Under the pieces are notes generated by a model. It searched no databases, had not been told where the DNA came from, and saw nothing but the letters and a program-made list of their open reading frames with translations. A DNA stretch of 64,000 nucleotides, taken from NCBI RefSeq assembly GCF_003313335.1, contig NZ_QMHP01000005.1, positions 248,001-312,000 on the forward strand. The letters run 5' to 3'. Positions within the stretch are counted from its first letter, which is position 1; the number at the start of each line of letters is the position of its first letter. Below, in pieces: positions 9,534 through 17,681 of the stretch. Made by a program: the position numbers and the translations under genes. This DNA comes from Pedobacter zeaxanthinifaciens (GTDB taxonomy: Bacteria > Bacteroidota > Bacteroidia > Sphingobacteriales > Sphingobacteriaceae).

Positions 9534-9977
9534 TTACTCAGCTACTACTTCGAAAGGTACTTTAACTTTTACTTCTTTGTGTAAGTTCAAGTTAGCTACG
9601 TACTCGCCCAAAGTTTTAGGCTCAGTTTCGAAAGTAATACGACGACGGTCAACTTCAAAACCTTTAGCTTTTAATGCGTCAGCCACTTGAATCGTGTTAA
9701 CAGCACCAAAGATTTTTCCAGTTTCACCAGCTTTAGCGCCAATAGATAATTTAACATCAGCTAATTGTGCAGCTACCGCTTCAGCGTCTTTCTTAATTTT
9801 TTCTTGTTTAAAAGCAGCTTGCTTTAAGTTTTCAGCCAATACTTTTTTTGCCGAAGGAGTTGCTAAAATTGCAAAACCTTGTGGGATTAAGTAATTACGA
9901 CCAAAACCAGGTTTTACCGTAACGATATCATCTTTCTCACCTAGTGATTTGATATCTTGCTTTAAAATAACTTCCAT
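9534..9977 (-). CDS. rplI: 50S ribosomal protein L9
   Basis: 147 residues, near the usual 149. The N-terminal rRNA-binding domain begins MEVILKQDIKSLGEKDDIVT and includes the conserved PGFGRNYLIPQGFA. The long linking helix and C-terminal domain follow. It binds 23S rRNA near the L1 stalk. It is the last gene of the rpsF-rpsR-rplI operon, 10 bp after rpsR, and is followed by a strong terminator. Confidence 0.98.
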   Translation of the reverse strand: MEVILKQDIKSLGEKDDIVTVKPGFGRNYLIPQGFAILATPSAKKVLAENLKQAAFKQEKIKKDAEAVAAQLADVKLSIGAKAGETGKIFGAVNTIQVADALKAKGFEVDRRRITFETEPKTLGEYVANLNLHKEVKVKVPFEVVAE

Positions 9978-9987
9978 TGCTCAGCTC

Positions 9988-10251
9988 CTATTTTAATTGG
10001 TCAGTAACGAAAGGCAACAAACCGATGTGGCGAGCACGTTTTACCGCTTGAGCCACTTTACGTTGAAACTTCAAAGAAGTACCAGTTAAACGACGAGGTA
10101 AAATTTTACCTTGCTCATTAACAAATTTCAACAAAAAGTTTGCGTCTTTATAATCAATGTACTTAATGCCATTTTTCTTGAAACGGCAATATTTTTTTCT
10201 GTTATCCTCCACTTTTGGAGCAGTAACATATTGAATTTGATCTTTTGCCAT
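9988..10251 (-). CDS. rpsR: 30S ribosomal protein S18
   Basis: 87 residues, with the S18 core [20 protein letters not shown] and [20 protein letters not shown]. It forms a heterodimer with S6 on the 30S platform. Its start codon shares a base with the rpsF stop codon at 10251, which suggests translational coupling. Only one cysteine is present, so the zinc-binding form is excluded. Confidence 0.98.
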   Translation of the reverse strand: MAKDQIQYVTAPKVEDNRKKYCRFKKNGIKYIDYKDANFLLKFVNEQGKILPRRLTGTSLKFQRKVAQAVKRARHIGLLPFVTDQLK

Positions 10252-10610
10252 TACGCTGTAGCCTCCTCTTTCTTAGTTTTGTTAAAAGCTCCGCTACGTT
10301 TTTTCTCATTGTAGGCAACCGCGTGACGGTCTAATCTTACAGTCAAGAAACGTAAAACACGCTCATCGCGTTTTAATTCTAGCTCTAACTTGCTTATTAA
10401 TTCACCGTTACATTTGTATTCTGTAAGATGAAAGAATCCGTTTGCTTTTTTCTCAATCGGATACGCTAATTTTCTCAAACCCCAATTATCTTCTGCGATA
10501 ATTTCGGCTCCGCCGTCAGTAATGATGCCTTTAAATTTAGCAATTGCCTCTTTAGCAGCTTCTTCTGACAACAACGGGGTAAGAACGATAACAGTTTCGT
10601 ACTGATTCAT
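10251..10610 (-). CDS. rpsF: 30S ribosomal protein S6
   Basis: 119 residues, beginning [20 protein letters not shown], with the S6 motif [20 protein letters not shown] and [14 protein letters not shown]. It partners S18 in the small subunit. It is the first gene of its operon; a full promoter lies about 50 bp upstream. The C-terminus is a short basic tail and lacks the poly-Glu tail of E. coli S6. Confidence 0.98.
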   Translation of the reverse strand: MNQYETVIVLTPLLSEEAAKEAIAKFKGIITDGGAEIIAEDNWGLRKLAYPIEKKANGFFHLTEYKCNGELISKLELELKRDERVLRFLTVRLDRHAVAYNEKKRSGAFNKTKKEEATA

Positions 10611-10659
10611 TGTTGTGATTTAATTAATTTTATTTTTTTATTCCGCTTAAAACGGGCTG

Positions 10660-10690
10660 CAAATGTAGCAATATATTTCTATAAATCAAA
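10660..10690 (-). promoter_or_regulatory. Promoter of rpsF-rpsR-rplI
   Basis: The minus strand has TTTG (10687-10690), 19 bases, then TACATTTG (10660-10667), an exact match to the Bacteroidota -33/-7 consensus. The bases following the -7 box are CAGCCC, a GC-rich stretch shared with rpsH and close to that of infA. The predicted 5' leader is about 45 nt. Confidence 0.85.
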
Positions 10691-10836
10691 GCGTTGTTTT
10701 AAAATTTAAAGACGGAAAACGCTCATTGCTATTTTGAAGATTCGCCGTTTAATATAGATAATTGCACATCGATTTGCCCACTTAGCTTATTTGTTTGAAC
10801 TAATAGTCCGACATCTCTATCCAAAACTATGAAAGC

Positions 10837-10867
10837 AAAAAAGCACTACCGTAAACAGCAGTGCTTT
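10837..10867 (-). terminator. Terminator of the secreted-protein gene
   Basis: AAAGCACT and AGTGCTTT form an 8-bp stem with a 12-base loop, followed by T residues on the minus strand. It begins 24 bp after the stop codon of the gene at 10891-11481. Confidence 0.75.
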
Positions 10868-10890
10868 AACTTATCGTATGTAGTTATATA

Positions 10891-11481
10891 TTAAAGGGCA
10901 ATCGTTTCTGAATATTCTTCTCCGTTAGATCTGATCACGAAGGTAAGCTGTTTTGCAGTGGTAGTACCTACATCAAATTTCTTGATCATTGTAGCGGCAT
11001 CTTCATAAGTATCTTCGTGTAGTTTCTCGTCGAATTCATTGTAAATCACCAGTTCCACCTTACCGCTGCAGGTTCCATTTAAATCTATCGTAAGTAAATT
11101 ATTTTTCTTGATGAACAACGGACGCTTAATTTCCTTTACCACCGGCTGCGAAAGTACGGCACTTTCGTCATTCACTTCAATTTGATAGGTTACTACTTTA
11201 GAAGCCGATTCAATCTTCAAACTGTACTCACCAGAAGGAAGCGCATTTAAATCATAAGTTTGGAACTTGTTATTGCTATTTTTCAAGGTTTGCTCATGTA
11301 CCAAATCACCTTTTGCTGTAAACAAAGAAACTTCCACCGCTTGTGCATCATTTGTTATAAAACTAACCCACTTGCTGTTTTCTTTGGCAATTCTAACCAA
11401 AACTTCTATATCGTCCGCTTTTGCTGCGTTAACACCCAATAAAGCGAAGGCCAAAAGCAAAAATTTGTATCTATTTTTCAT
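10891..11481 (-). CDS. Secreted protein with two Ig-like/C-terminal-domain-like repeats
   Basis: 196 residues with a signal peptide ending near NAAKADD. The rest looks like two beta-sandwich units. Residues about 25-105 contain VEVSLFTAKGDLVHEQTLKN and LPSGEYSLKIES, the pattern of a type-IX-like tail or bacterial Ig domain. Residues 110-196 repeat the pattern with VELVIYNEFDEKLHEDTYED. It is probably an exported or periplasmic structural protein. I cannot name a precise family. It has its own -7 box upstream and a terminator downstream. Confidence 0.8.
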   Translation of the reverse strand: MKNRYKFLLLAFALLGVNAAKADDIEVLVRIAKENSKWVSFITNDAQAVEVSLFTAKGDLVHEQTLKNSNNKFQTYDLNALPSGEYSLKIESASKVVTYQIEVNDESAVLSQPVVKEIKRPLFIKKNNLLTIDLNGTCSGKVELVIYNEFDEKLHEDTYEDAATMIKKFDVGTTTAKQLTFVIRSNGEEYSETIAL

Positions 11482-11522
11482 GTTTCTAATTAATTAAATG
11501 TTAGAGACCTAATTGATTGATA

Positions 11523-11530
11523 CAAAGTTA
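11523..11530 (-). promoter_or_regulatory. Candidate -7 box for the secreted-protein gene
   Basis: The minus strand reads TAACTTTG, matching TAnnTTTG, 41 bp upstream of the start codon at 11481. No matching -33 element at 19-21 bp was found. Confidence 0.45.
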
Positions 11531-11655
11531 AGTAGCAAGCAACTGTGATTTATGTTGCAAATACACCAATAAATATGCTATTTTAACATCATTAATTCAA
11601 AAAAGAAAATAACAAGTGAATTTATTACATTTTATTGTTAATTTAGCATTAAATT

Positions 11656-12525
11656 ATGAAGAAGATAAAGCCAAGTTTCGAAATTATAGAGCCTTCGTTT
11701 GGAAGTTCGTTTTACTACTCAAAATATTCGCCAAACGCCAACAATAACGCACATGTTTGGCACTACCATCCTGAAATTGAAATGGTTTTTGTTAATGGCG
11801 GAACCGGCAAGCGCCAAATAGGTAGTCATATATCATACTACACCGATGGCGACCTGATTTTAATAGGAAGCGAATTACCGCACTGCGGGTTTACAGACGA
11901 AACTACAGGGAATACTAACGAAGTAGTTATTCAAATGAAGCCGGATTTTTTAGGTGCTAACTTTTTAGGATTGAAGGAAACTAAGGGTATTGCCAACTTA
12001 TTTGAAAAAGCGAAATATGGAATTGCATTTGGTAAAGATACCATGCGACTTGTTGGTCCGATTTTAGAAAAGATGAGCAACCAATGGCCTTTTGAACGAC
12101 TTTTATCGTTGCTTGGCGTACTGAGGGAGTTGGAGCAAGCCCCTGATTATAAGCTACTGAATGCGCAAAATTTTTCCTTTGAAATGCAGGCTCAAGACAA
12201 TGATAGGATCAATATGATCTTCAACTATGTTAAAGACCACTTTACCGAAGAAATCAATTTAGAGGACATTGCCGAAATGGCAAATATGACAGTGCCTTCA
12301 TTTTGCAGGTATTTTAAAAAGGCGACTAAAAAAACTTTTACCAAATTTGTAAATGAATATCGAGTGGTGCATGCCTCCAAACTATTGGCTGAAAAGCCAA
12401 TGAGTATTGCCAATATTGCCGTAGATAGTGGCTTTCCAAACTTTAGCCATTTCAACAAAGTATTTCATGAGTTTACCGGCAAAAGCGCTTCGCAATACAG
12501 GAAGGAGTTGAAATCGATTATTTAG
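11656..12525 (+). CDS. AraC-family transcriptional regulator with cupin sensor domain
   Basis: 289 residues. The N-terminal half (about 15-110) is an AraC-type cupin with HVWHYHPEIEMVFVNGG and LPHCGF. The C-terminal 100 residues hold two helix-turn-helix units: INLEDIAEMANMTVPSFCRY and MSIANIAVDSGFPNFSHFNK, then the signature FTGKSASQYRKEL. Such proteins usually bind a small ligand, often a sugar, and switch a nearby or distant operon. No obvious target gene is adjacent. A 31-base palindrome lies about 100 bp beyond its end. Confidence 0.94.
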   Translation: MKKIKPSFEIIEPSFGSSFYYSKYSPNANNNAHVWHYHPEIEMVFVNGGTGKRQIGSHISYYTDGDLILIGSELPHCGFTDETTGNTNEVVIQMKPDFLGANFLGLKETKGIANLFEKAKYGIAFGKDTMRLVGPILEKMSNQWPFERLLSLLGVLRELEQAPDYKLLNAQNFSFEMQAQDNDRINMIFNYVKDHFTEEINLEDIAEMANMTVPSFCRYFKKATKKTFTKFVNEYRVVHASKLLAEKPMSIANIAVDSGFPNFSHFNKVFHEFTGKSASQYRKELKSII

Positions 12526-12627
12526 ATGACTTTAATAATTGTACTGGTAAAATTTGGCCAAGTAAGGATAACGTTTGTGAACTAAACCCGACTGACAGCG
12601 AAATCCTTTTTGTAGCATTGCCAGTGC

Positions 12628-12658
12628 AACTTGGTTAAGTTTTAAAACTTACCAAGTT
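12628..12658. repeat. 31-base intergenic palindrome
   Basis: The arms AACTTGGTTAAGTTT and AAACTTACCAAGTT pair almost completely, with one bulged T. It sits in the gap between the AraC gene and dnaX. It has no T-run directly after it, so it is not a classic terminator. I recall near-identical palindromes in other Bacteroidota genomes, which suggests a mobile or structural repeat. The rest of the 12526-12816 gap holds wordy TTCCAACATTCCAA sequence (about 12758-12800) and nothing else I can support. Confidence 0.6.
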
Positions 12659-12816
12659 AAGTACTATCGTTAACAAAAAGATTAAGCAAAAGGCGGGACT
12701 AAAGATACCTATGAAAAGTGTTGCATTGTTTTCAAAATGCTCCTTTTAAACAGTAACTTTTCAACATTCCAATTTCCAACATTCCAACTACATAAAAATT
12801 ACTTATTTTCGTGGCA

Positions 12817-14607
12817 ATGGAAAATTTTATTGTTTCAGCCCGTAAATATAGGCCAGCTACGTTTGAAACCGTGGTTGGGCAGCAACACATTACGGGAACA
12901 CTAAAAAACGCCATTAAGAATAACCAATTAGCGCAGGCTTTTTTGTTTTGCGGCCCACGTGGTGTAGGTAAAACTACTTGCGCTCGTATTTTAGCCAAAA
13001 CAATTAACTGCACAAACCTTACTCCAGAGCAAGAAGCCTGTGGCACTTGCGAAAGCTGTCAATCGTTCCAATCGGGCCATTCATTTAACTTTCATGAGCT
13101 GGATGCTGCATCCAACAACTCTGTTGACGATATTAGGAGCTTAATTGAGCAGGTAAGGATACCGCCGCAAGCTGGCAAGTACAAAATATATATTATTGAT
13201 GAGGTTCACATGCTTTCAACTAGTGCTTTTAACGCCTTTTTGAAAACTTTAGAAGAACCTCCTCCGTATGCCATCTTCATTTTAGCTACTACAGAAAAGC
13301 ATAAAATACTACCTACTATTTTATCGCGTTGCCAAATATTTGATTTTAACCGTATACAGGTTGAGGACATAGCCAATCATTTAGCTAAAATAGCAGAGCG
13401 GGAAAATATCAATACGGATAATGATGGCTTGCACATTATTGCGCAAAAAGCAGATGGTGGATTGCGTGATGCGCTCTCCATGTTTGACCAAATTGTTAGC
13501 TATACCAATAGGAATGTAACTTACCAGGCGGTAATTTCAAACCTGAATATACTAGATTACGATTATTATTTTAAGCTTACTGATTTTTTAACTGCTGGCG
13601 ATGTAAGCAACACGCTTTTGTTATTTAACGAGGTTTTAAATAATGGTTTTGATGGTAATAACTTTATTAACGGCTTAGCTGGCCACTTTAGAAACTTATT
13701 GGTTGGTAAGGATAACCAGACCATTAAATTGCTGGAAGTTAGCGAAACTATTAAACAAAAGTATTTATCGCAAAGCAACAGCGTAAGTTTAGGTTTTATT
13801 TTAACGGCATTGAACTTGGCAAATCAGTGCGATTTAAATTATAAAAACAGTAAAAATCAGCGGTTACAGGTTGAGCTGGCACTCATCAAGATGTGCCACA
13901 TTCCATCCGTTATTCAACTAGCCAACACAGCAACTGATTCAGATCAGGATAAAAAAAAAACTTTAGTTAAATCTGCACCGGCAGAAAGTAAACCTGAAAA
14001 TCAGGTAAAGCCACCAATACCTACCACAGAAAACAAGCCTATAGTAAGTACAACGCCTGCTGCACCGTCAAAAGTGGAAGTTCCTGCGGTTAGTACTGCG
14101 CCTGTTGCTGCTTCTATCAAAACCTCTCCTGTTCAAAAAAATGCCATGCCCTCGTTAATACCATCATTAACTGATTTGAACGCTGGCATTAATTTAAACG
14201 AAGAAGATAAGGGACCGCAGTACGTTAGAGGAAATGAGAAAAAAGCATTTACTGAAGCGCAATTTAAGGAATGTTGGCAAGCCTATGCACAAAAAGCAAA
14301 AGAGGAAGATAAAATTCATCTATTTACTTTATTAACAAGTAATGAACCTATTTTAGACGGTGTTCATGTTACAGTTTTGGTAGAAAATATCGCTTTGGAA
14401 AGCACCCTGCAAACCGAAAAAATTGAACTTTTAAATTACCTAAGGGGAAGCTTAGGCAATTTTGACGTTCAAATTTTTTCAAAGCGTGTAGAGGCCAAAC
14501 AAAGCGACCGTATTTATACCAATAAAGATAAGTACGCCTACCTTATGGAGAAAAACCCGAAGCTGGAAGAGTTTCGCCAAAAGTTTAACTTAGACATACT
14601 TCCTTAA
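12817..14607 (+). CDS. dnaX: DNA polymerase III subunit gamma/tau
   Basis: 596 residues from the ATG at 12817; a GTG two codons earlier is also in frame. It is the clamp-loader ATPase of the replicase. The AAA+ module has Walker A GPRGVGKTT, a four-cysteine zinc site (CTNLTPEQEACGTCESC), Walker B IIDEVHML and sensor 1 ATTEKHKILPTILSRC. Domain III follows, then a Pro/Ala/Lys/Thr-rich linker (about 370-460), then a C-terminal tau-like domain. No clear programmed frameshift site was identified. An imperfect -7 box (TATTTTCG, 12804-12811) lies only 5 bp before the ATG. It is convergent with, and overlaps by 4 bp, the next gene. Confidence 0.97.
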   Translation: MENFIVSARKYRPATFETVVGQQHITGTLKNAIKNNQLAQAFLFCGPRGVGKTTCARILAKTINCTNLTPEQEACGTCESCQSFQSGHSFNFHELDAASNNSVDDIRSLIEQVRIPPQAGKYKIYIIDEVHMLSTSAFNAFLKTLEEPPPYAIFILATTEKHKILPTILSRCQIFDFNRIQVEDIANHLAKIAERENINTDNDGLHIIAQKADGGLRDALSMFDQIVSYTNRNVTYQAVISNLNILDYDYYFKLTDFLTAGDVSNTLLLFNEVLNNGFDGNNFINGLAGHFRNLLVGKDNQTIKLLEVSETIKQKYLSQSNSVSLGFILTALNLANQCDLNYKNSKNQRLQVELALIKMCHIPSVIQLANTATDSDQDKKKTLVKSAPAESKPENQVKPPIPTTENKPIVSTTPAAPSKVEVPAVSTAPVAASIKTSPVQKNAMPSLIPSLTDLNAGINLNEEDKGPQYVRGNEKKAFTEAQFKECWQAYAQKAKEEDKIHLFTLLTSNEPILDGVHVTVLVENIALESTLQTEKIELLNYLRGSLGNFDVQIFSKRVEAKQSDRIYTNKDKYAYLMEKNPKLEEFRQKFNLDILP

Positions 14608-15002
14608 CGAGGCAAATCATTTTTAGGATAGCCCTCTTCGTCTAAGTCATCCCTAAAATCTTCTTCTGTTTGAGATAGAATACGATCTTCAGGATCTAAA
14701 AGCACACTTTCGCCTGAACGGTCTATCCTCATCCCGTTATCATCCAATTGTTCGTCTACCAACTCGTTTTCATTGTATTCGTTACCTACATAAGGATTGG
14801 CTTCGTCGTAAGTTGAAATAGCATCTTCGCCATTGGCCGCAGAGGTTTCATAAGGAAGTGGATGATCGTAAGTTGGCTCTTCACCCTTTACATCAAATTC
14901 GAAGCTATTTTTATCCTTATTAAATGACAGTTCGTTAAAATCTTTAGTTTCGCCCAAATCACTACCATGTAGTTTATCGTTGGCTGGTTGTTGATTTTCC
15001 AT
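14604..15002 (-). CDS. Hypothetical acidic protein
   Basis: 132 residues, very rich in Asp, Glu and Asn, with no signal peptide, membrane segment or recognisable fold; probably largely disordered. It includes repeats of the type DEANPYVGNEYNENELVDEQ and ends DEEGYPKNDLPR. Its 3' end overlaps the dnaX 3' end by 4 bp (convergent). Codon use and length support a real gene. Similar acidic proteins next to dnaX seem familiar from Sphingobacteria but I cannot assign a function. Confidence 0.7.
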   Translation of the reverse strand: MENQQPANDKLHGSDLGETKDFNELSFNKDKNSFEFDVKGEEPTYDHPLPYETSAANGEDAISTYDEANPYVGNEYNENELVDEQLDDNGMRIDRSGESVLLDPEDRILSQTEEDFRDDLDEEGYPKNDLPR

Positions 15003-15150
15003 AATATTTGAATTTATAGAATAACTTTTCGAGGATTAATTTTGTTTGAAGCAAGAGACGATTTATCGTTATTAACGCTTTACTTTAAGCCTAACTATTT
15101 ATAAATGTGTACAATATGCTTCCTCATGCTAAAACGAGGCGCAATAATTA

Positions 15151-15181
15151 TTTGTATTTAATCTAAATAACATTACTTTTG
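15151..15181 (+). promoter_or_regulatory. Promoter of the 123-residue gene
   Basis: TTTG (15151-15154), 19 bases, then TACTTTTG (15174-15181) match the Bacteroidota -33/-7 consensus exactly. The gene's GTG start is 16 bp downstream of the -7 box, giving a very short leader of about 10 nt. Confidence 0.8.
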
Positions 15182-15197
15182 CGTAAACACTGTTGAC

Positions 15198-15569
15198 GTG
15201 CAAAAAACTGGAGAAATTTTAACTACTACACCAACCTTTGAAGAGGTATATGCTACAGACAATGGCGTTGTGTTTCAATGTGATTTGGAAAAATGTTGGT
15301 ATATAGATTTTGCAGGCAAACTTGCTCGTTTTGATTACCGAAATTTTCTTAAGCTGAAAAAAGCGGTTTATCAAATCAATATTGAAGAAAAACTATTAAG
15401 CAGCGATCAAACTGCTGATGTAGAAATTATCTTTATTTGCGCTTGTGACCATGCCTACGTGCTTAGCCTGCTACAATTGATACAGCTTAAAGAACTGCTA
15501 CAAGGTGCTTTTACAATGCTGGAGCTCAATCACATTATTTACGATCGTTTGCATCGTGTCTCTTTTTAA
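15198..15569 (+). CDS. Hypothetical protein (possibly DUF6686-like)
   Basis: 123 residues starting with GTG at 15198, supported by a full promoter ending 16 bp upstream. The middle has VVFQCDLEKCWYIDFAGKLA with two cysteines, then FDYRNFLKLKKAVYQIN. The layout weakly recalls small Bacteroidota proteins of unknown function such as DUF6686. No signal peptide or membrane segment is present. It is followed by the ferritin gene 130 bp downstream on the same strand, but a shared role in iron handling is only a guess. Confidence 0.7.
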   Translation: MQKTGEILTTTPTFEEVYATDNGVVFQCDLEKCWYIDFAGKLARFDYRNFLKLKKAVYQINIEEKLLSSDQTADVEIIFICACDHAYVLSLLQLIQLKELLQGAFTMLELNHIIYDRLHRVSF

Positions 15570-15699
15570 ACAACAGTTCGAACGCTAAGCATTCGATAAA
15601 ATTTCCGTTTTAAAGAACATTCCGCTTTAATTTTTGTATTGTTTAATAACATTACGCTCAAATATTCTATCGAAATAGCGTATTCAAAATTTGGACGAT

Positions 15700-16233
15700 A
15701 TGAAAGATTTAATGAGGATTAAATGTTTACTTTCTTCGGAAATAGAAACATTGATTAACCAGCAAATTAAAAAAGAAGCACTATCATCTGCCATATATTT
15801 ATCGATGGCTTCTTGGTGCAACAGAAATGGCTTTGACTTTTCGGCCGAATATTTTTTTAAACAAGCTGAAGAAGAAAGACAGCATCAACTGAAATTTTTC
15901 AAGTATGTGCTTGATATGGGTGGCACAGCAATTTCACCCGAAATCACCAATATTAAGCAAGAATATAACTCATTTAGAGAAGTTTTTGAAGAAGCGCTAG
16001 ACCAGGAAATTAGTGTAACGCAGTCGATTAAAAACATTGCGGCACGTTGTCATAAGGAGCAAGATTATGTAACCTTGGAATTTTTGAATTGGTTTTTCAG
16101 GGAACAACGTGAAGAAGAATACAAAGCCCGTAGAGCTTTAGAATTGTTCGAAGTAATTGGCGAAGAAGGCACTGGAAGATGGCAAATTGACAAACATGTT
16201 GGACAAATTTCCTATGACAGTGAAGCCAATTAA
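15700..16233 (+). CDS. Ferritin
   Basis: 177 residues from the ATG at 15700 (an in-frame TTG lies three codons earlier). It is a four-helix non-haem ferritin that stores iron as a mineral. Ferroxidase ligands are visible: the helix A Glu in INQQIKKEALSSAIYLSM, EEERQHQLKFF (Glu...ExxH) in helix B, EALDQEISVTQ in helix C and FLNWFFREQREEEYKA in helix D. The length is normal. A strong terminator follows. Confidence 0.95.
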   Translation: MKDLMRIKCLLSSEIETLINQQIKKEALSSAIYLSMASWCNRNGFDFSAEYFFKQAEEERQHQLKFFKYVLDMGGTAISPEITNIKQEYNSFREVFEEALDQEISVTQSIKNIAARCHKEQDYVTLEFLNWFFREQREEEYKARRALELFEVIGEEGTGRWQIDKHVGQISYDSEAN

Positions 16234-16285
16234 ATTACATATCTAAGGATGAGCTGAATTGAAGTAATTTCAACGTAAATAACAG

Positions 16286-16317
16286 GGTGTGTACCAACAA
16301 GTACACACCTTTTTTTG
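16286..16317 (+). terminator. Terminator of the ferritin gene
   Basis: GGTGTGTAC and GTACACACC form a perfect 9-bp stem with a 6-base loop (CAACAA), followed by a run of eight T on the plus strand. It lies about 50 bp past the ferritin stop codon. Confidence 0.93.
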
Positions 16318-16366
16318 TTGTGCATAAGCGAGCAGGATAATTTTTCGCGTCAAATCACCCATCACT

Positions 16367-16477
16367 ATGTCTAAAAAGGATAAAAAGAAAAAGGACAAAA
16401 AAGACAGAAAAAAAAAGAAAGTATGTTGCGAAAAATACTTAAAGGGTAAACGCTGTAAAAGCTGTCCCTTGGCCTAG
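16367..16477 (+). CDS. 36-residue Lys-rich, Cys-motif small protein
   Basis: A short open frame from ATG at 16367 to TAG at 16475-16477. The first 18 residues are almost all Lys and Asp (MSKKDKKKKDKKDRKKKK). The second half is VCCEKYLKGKRCKSCPLA, a CC...C..C motif that could bind metal or nucleic acid. I recall very similar short proteins ending KGKRCKxCPL in other Bacteroidota, which supports it as real. Its last 39 bases overlap the 3' end of the DinB gene on the opposite strand. It follows the ferritin terminator, so it would need its own promoter; none is clear. Confidence 0.6.
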   Translation: MSKKDKKKKDKKDRKKKKVCCEKYLKGKRCKSCPLA

Positions 16478-17029
16478 CATATTTTCCCGCTTAACAATGA
16501 TTTGTTTAATTTGCTCGGCGTGTCGTTCGTGGTGTGCAACCATAAATTCCAACACATCACCTACTTTAAGTCTAATTAGCCTGTTAATGGAAGTAGCAAT
16601 TCTAACATCATCAATAGCTATTTTTTCAAAAGATTTGAGACACTTCAACATTCGCTCTTGCTGAGAAATAAACTCGGCTACCTCAAAATAAGCATCCCTT
16701 ACGCTAGGCAGATGTATTTTTGCCGCTTTAAACCGCTTGCCCCTACGCTGCATCATTTTAACAAAATACGAACCCAACCAACCGGCTGTAAATGCTTTAT
16801 TTGAAAAATGATTTGGCTTGCTTAAAATATCTTCCAGTTTTGGCAGGTAATAATTGCCATATGAATTAAGATGCGAAAGGCACTCGGCAATGTTCCAGGA
16901 CTGTTGATTGGCAGAGAAATAGAGTACCTCCTCCCCTAAGTTTTGATAGCATCTAACTGCTTCATCCAGTAAAACCTCAGTTCGTTGATATAAATTGGTA
17001 ATAAAGTTATTTTTATCTACTGCTTTCAT
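16439..17029 (-). CDS. DinB-like/DUF664-type protein
   Basis: 196 residues of the DinB four-helix fold. The metal-ligand histidines are visible in SWNIAECLSHLNSYGNYY and in the C-terminal MVAHHERHAEQIKQII. Family members are metal-dependent enzymes, some of them thiol transferases (bacillithiol or mycothiol S-transferase-like), but many have no known activity. A -7 box (TAGATTTG, 17049-17056 on the minus strand) lies 19 bp before the start. Its 3' end overlaps the small Lys/Cys protein on the other strand. Confidence 0.85.
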   Translation of the reverse strand: MKAVDKNNFITNLYQRTEVLLDEAVRCYQNLGEEVLYFSANQQSWNIAECLSHLNSYGNYYLPKLEDILSKPNHFSNKAFTAGWLGSYFVKMMQRRGKRFKAAKIHLPSVRDAYFEVAEFISQQERMLKCLKSFEKIAIDDVRIATSINRLIRLKVGDVLEFMVAHHERHAEQIKQIIVKRENMLGQGTAFTAFTL

Positions 17030-17094
17030 GTATTGTTTTTTGATGAAGCAAATCTAAATTACCGCTCAGTAGAAAAAGTTGGCATTTACCAAGA

Positions 17095-17679
17095 TTAAAT
17101 TTTTATTCTATTGATGAGCTTACTAAAATTGGTGGGGTCAATTCCTAAGTAGCTGGCTAAATATTTGTGTGGTACCAAAGTTAAAATGTGCGGACTGCGA
17201 CTTAGCAATTGTTTAAATTTATCTTCTGAAGATAGCAATTGTATTTCTGCTAAACGATCCAAAACCCCGCCTAAAGCAGCACTTACGCCAATATTCACCA
17301 TCTGAGAAATTTCGACGTTATTTACCATCAGCTTTTTAACTTCCGCTATTGGGGCTCTCAAAAAAGATGAAGGCGTTAATGTTTCATAACAAAAACGGGA
17401 AACTTGCCCGGTCATCATGGCATCCAACACTCCACCAAAAGACGGTGCATAGGTAAATATCAATGTGGCCTCTCTGCCATCAGCATTAAGAGAGTAGACG
17501 CGTTGCACACCTTCCAAAACAAAATACAGGTAATTTTCAGATTCCCCAACATTAGTAAGTGTGGTTTTACGGACGCAGTCAAAATATCGCCAGTGGGGCA
17601 AAAAATAATTGATACTAGTTTCCGATAATTGAAAAACAGTTCGAAGATAATTAGCCAGCAACTGATGATCTTTATCCAT
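17095..17679 (-). CDS. Crp/Fnr-family transcriptional regulator
   Basis: 194 residues. The cyclic-nucleotide-binding-like barrel (about 25-125) includes NYLYFVLEGVQRVYSLNADGRE and a C-terminal helix-turn-helix with VPHKYLASYLGIDPTNFSKLI. No cysteine cluster is present, so it is not an oxygen-sensing Fnr. Its start codon lies 2 bp after the stop codon of the dehydrogenase gene upstream, so the two are surely cotranscribed. It may control that operon. Confidence 0.92.
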   Translation of the reverse strand: MDKDHQLLANYLRTVFQLSETSINYFLPHWRYFDCVRKTTLTNVGESENYLYFVLEGVQRVYSLNADGREATLIFTYAPSFGGVLDAMMTGQVSRFCYETLTPSSFLRAPIAEVKKLMVNNVEISQMVNIGVSAALGGVLDRLAEIQLLSSEDKFKQLLSRSPHILTLVPHKYLASYLGIDPTNFSKLINRIKI

Positions 17680-17681
17680 TT

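Noticed and set aside
10611-10660. S6:S18-binding leader before rpsF
   Set aside because: The predicted leader is only about 45 nt and has just a short CCG/CGG pairing; the known motif cannot be drawn.
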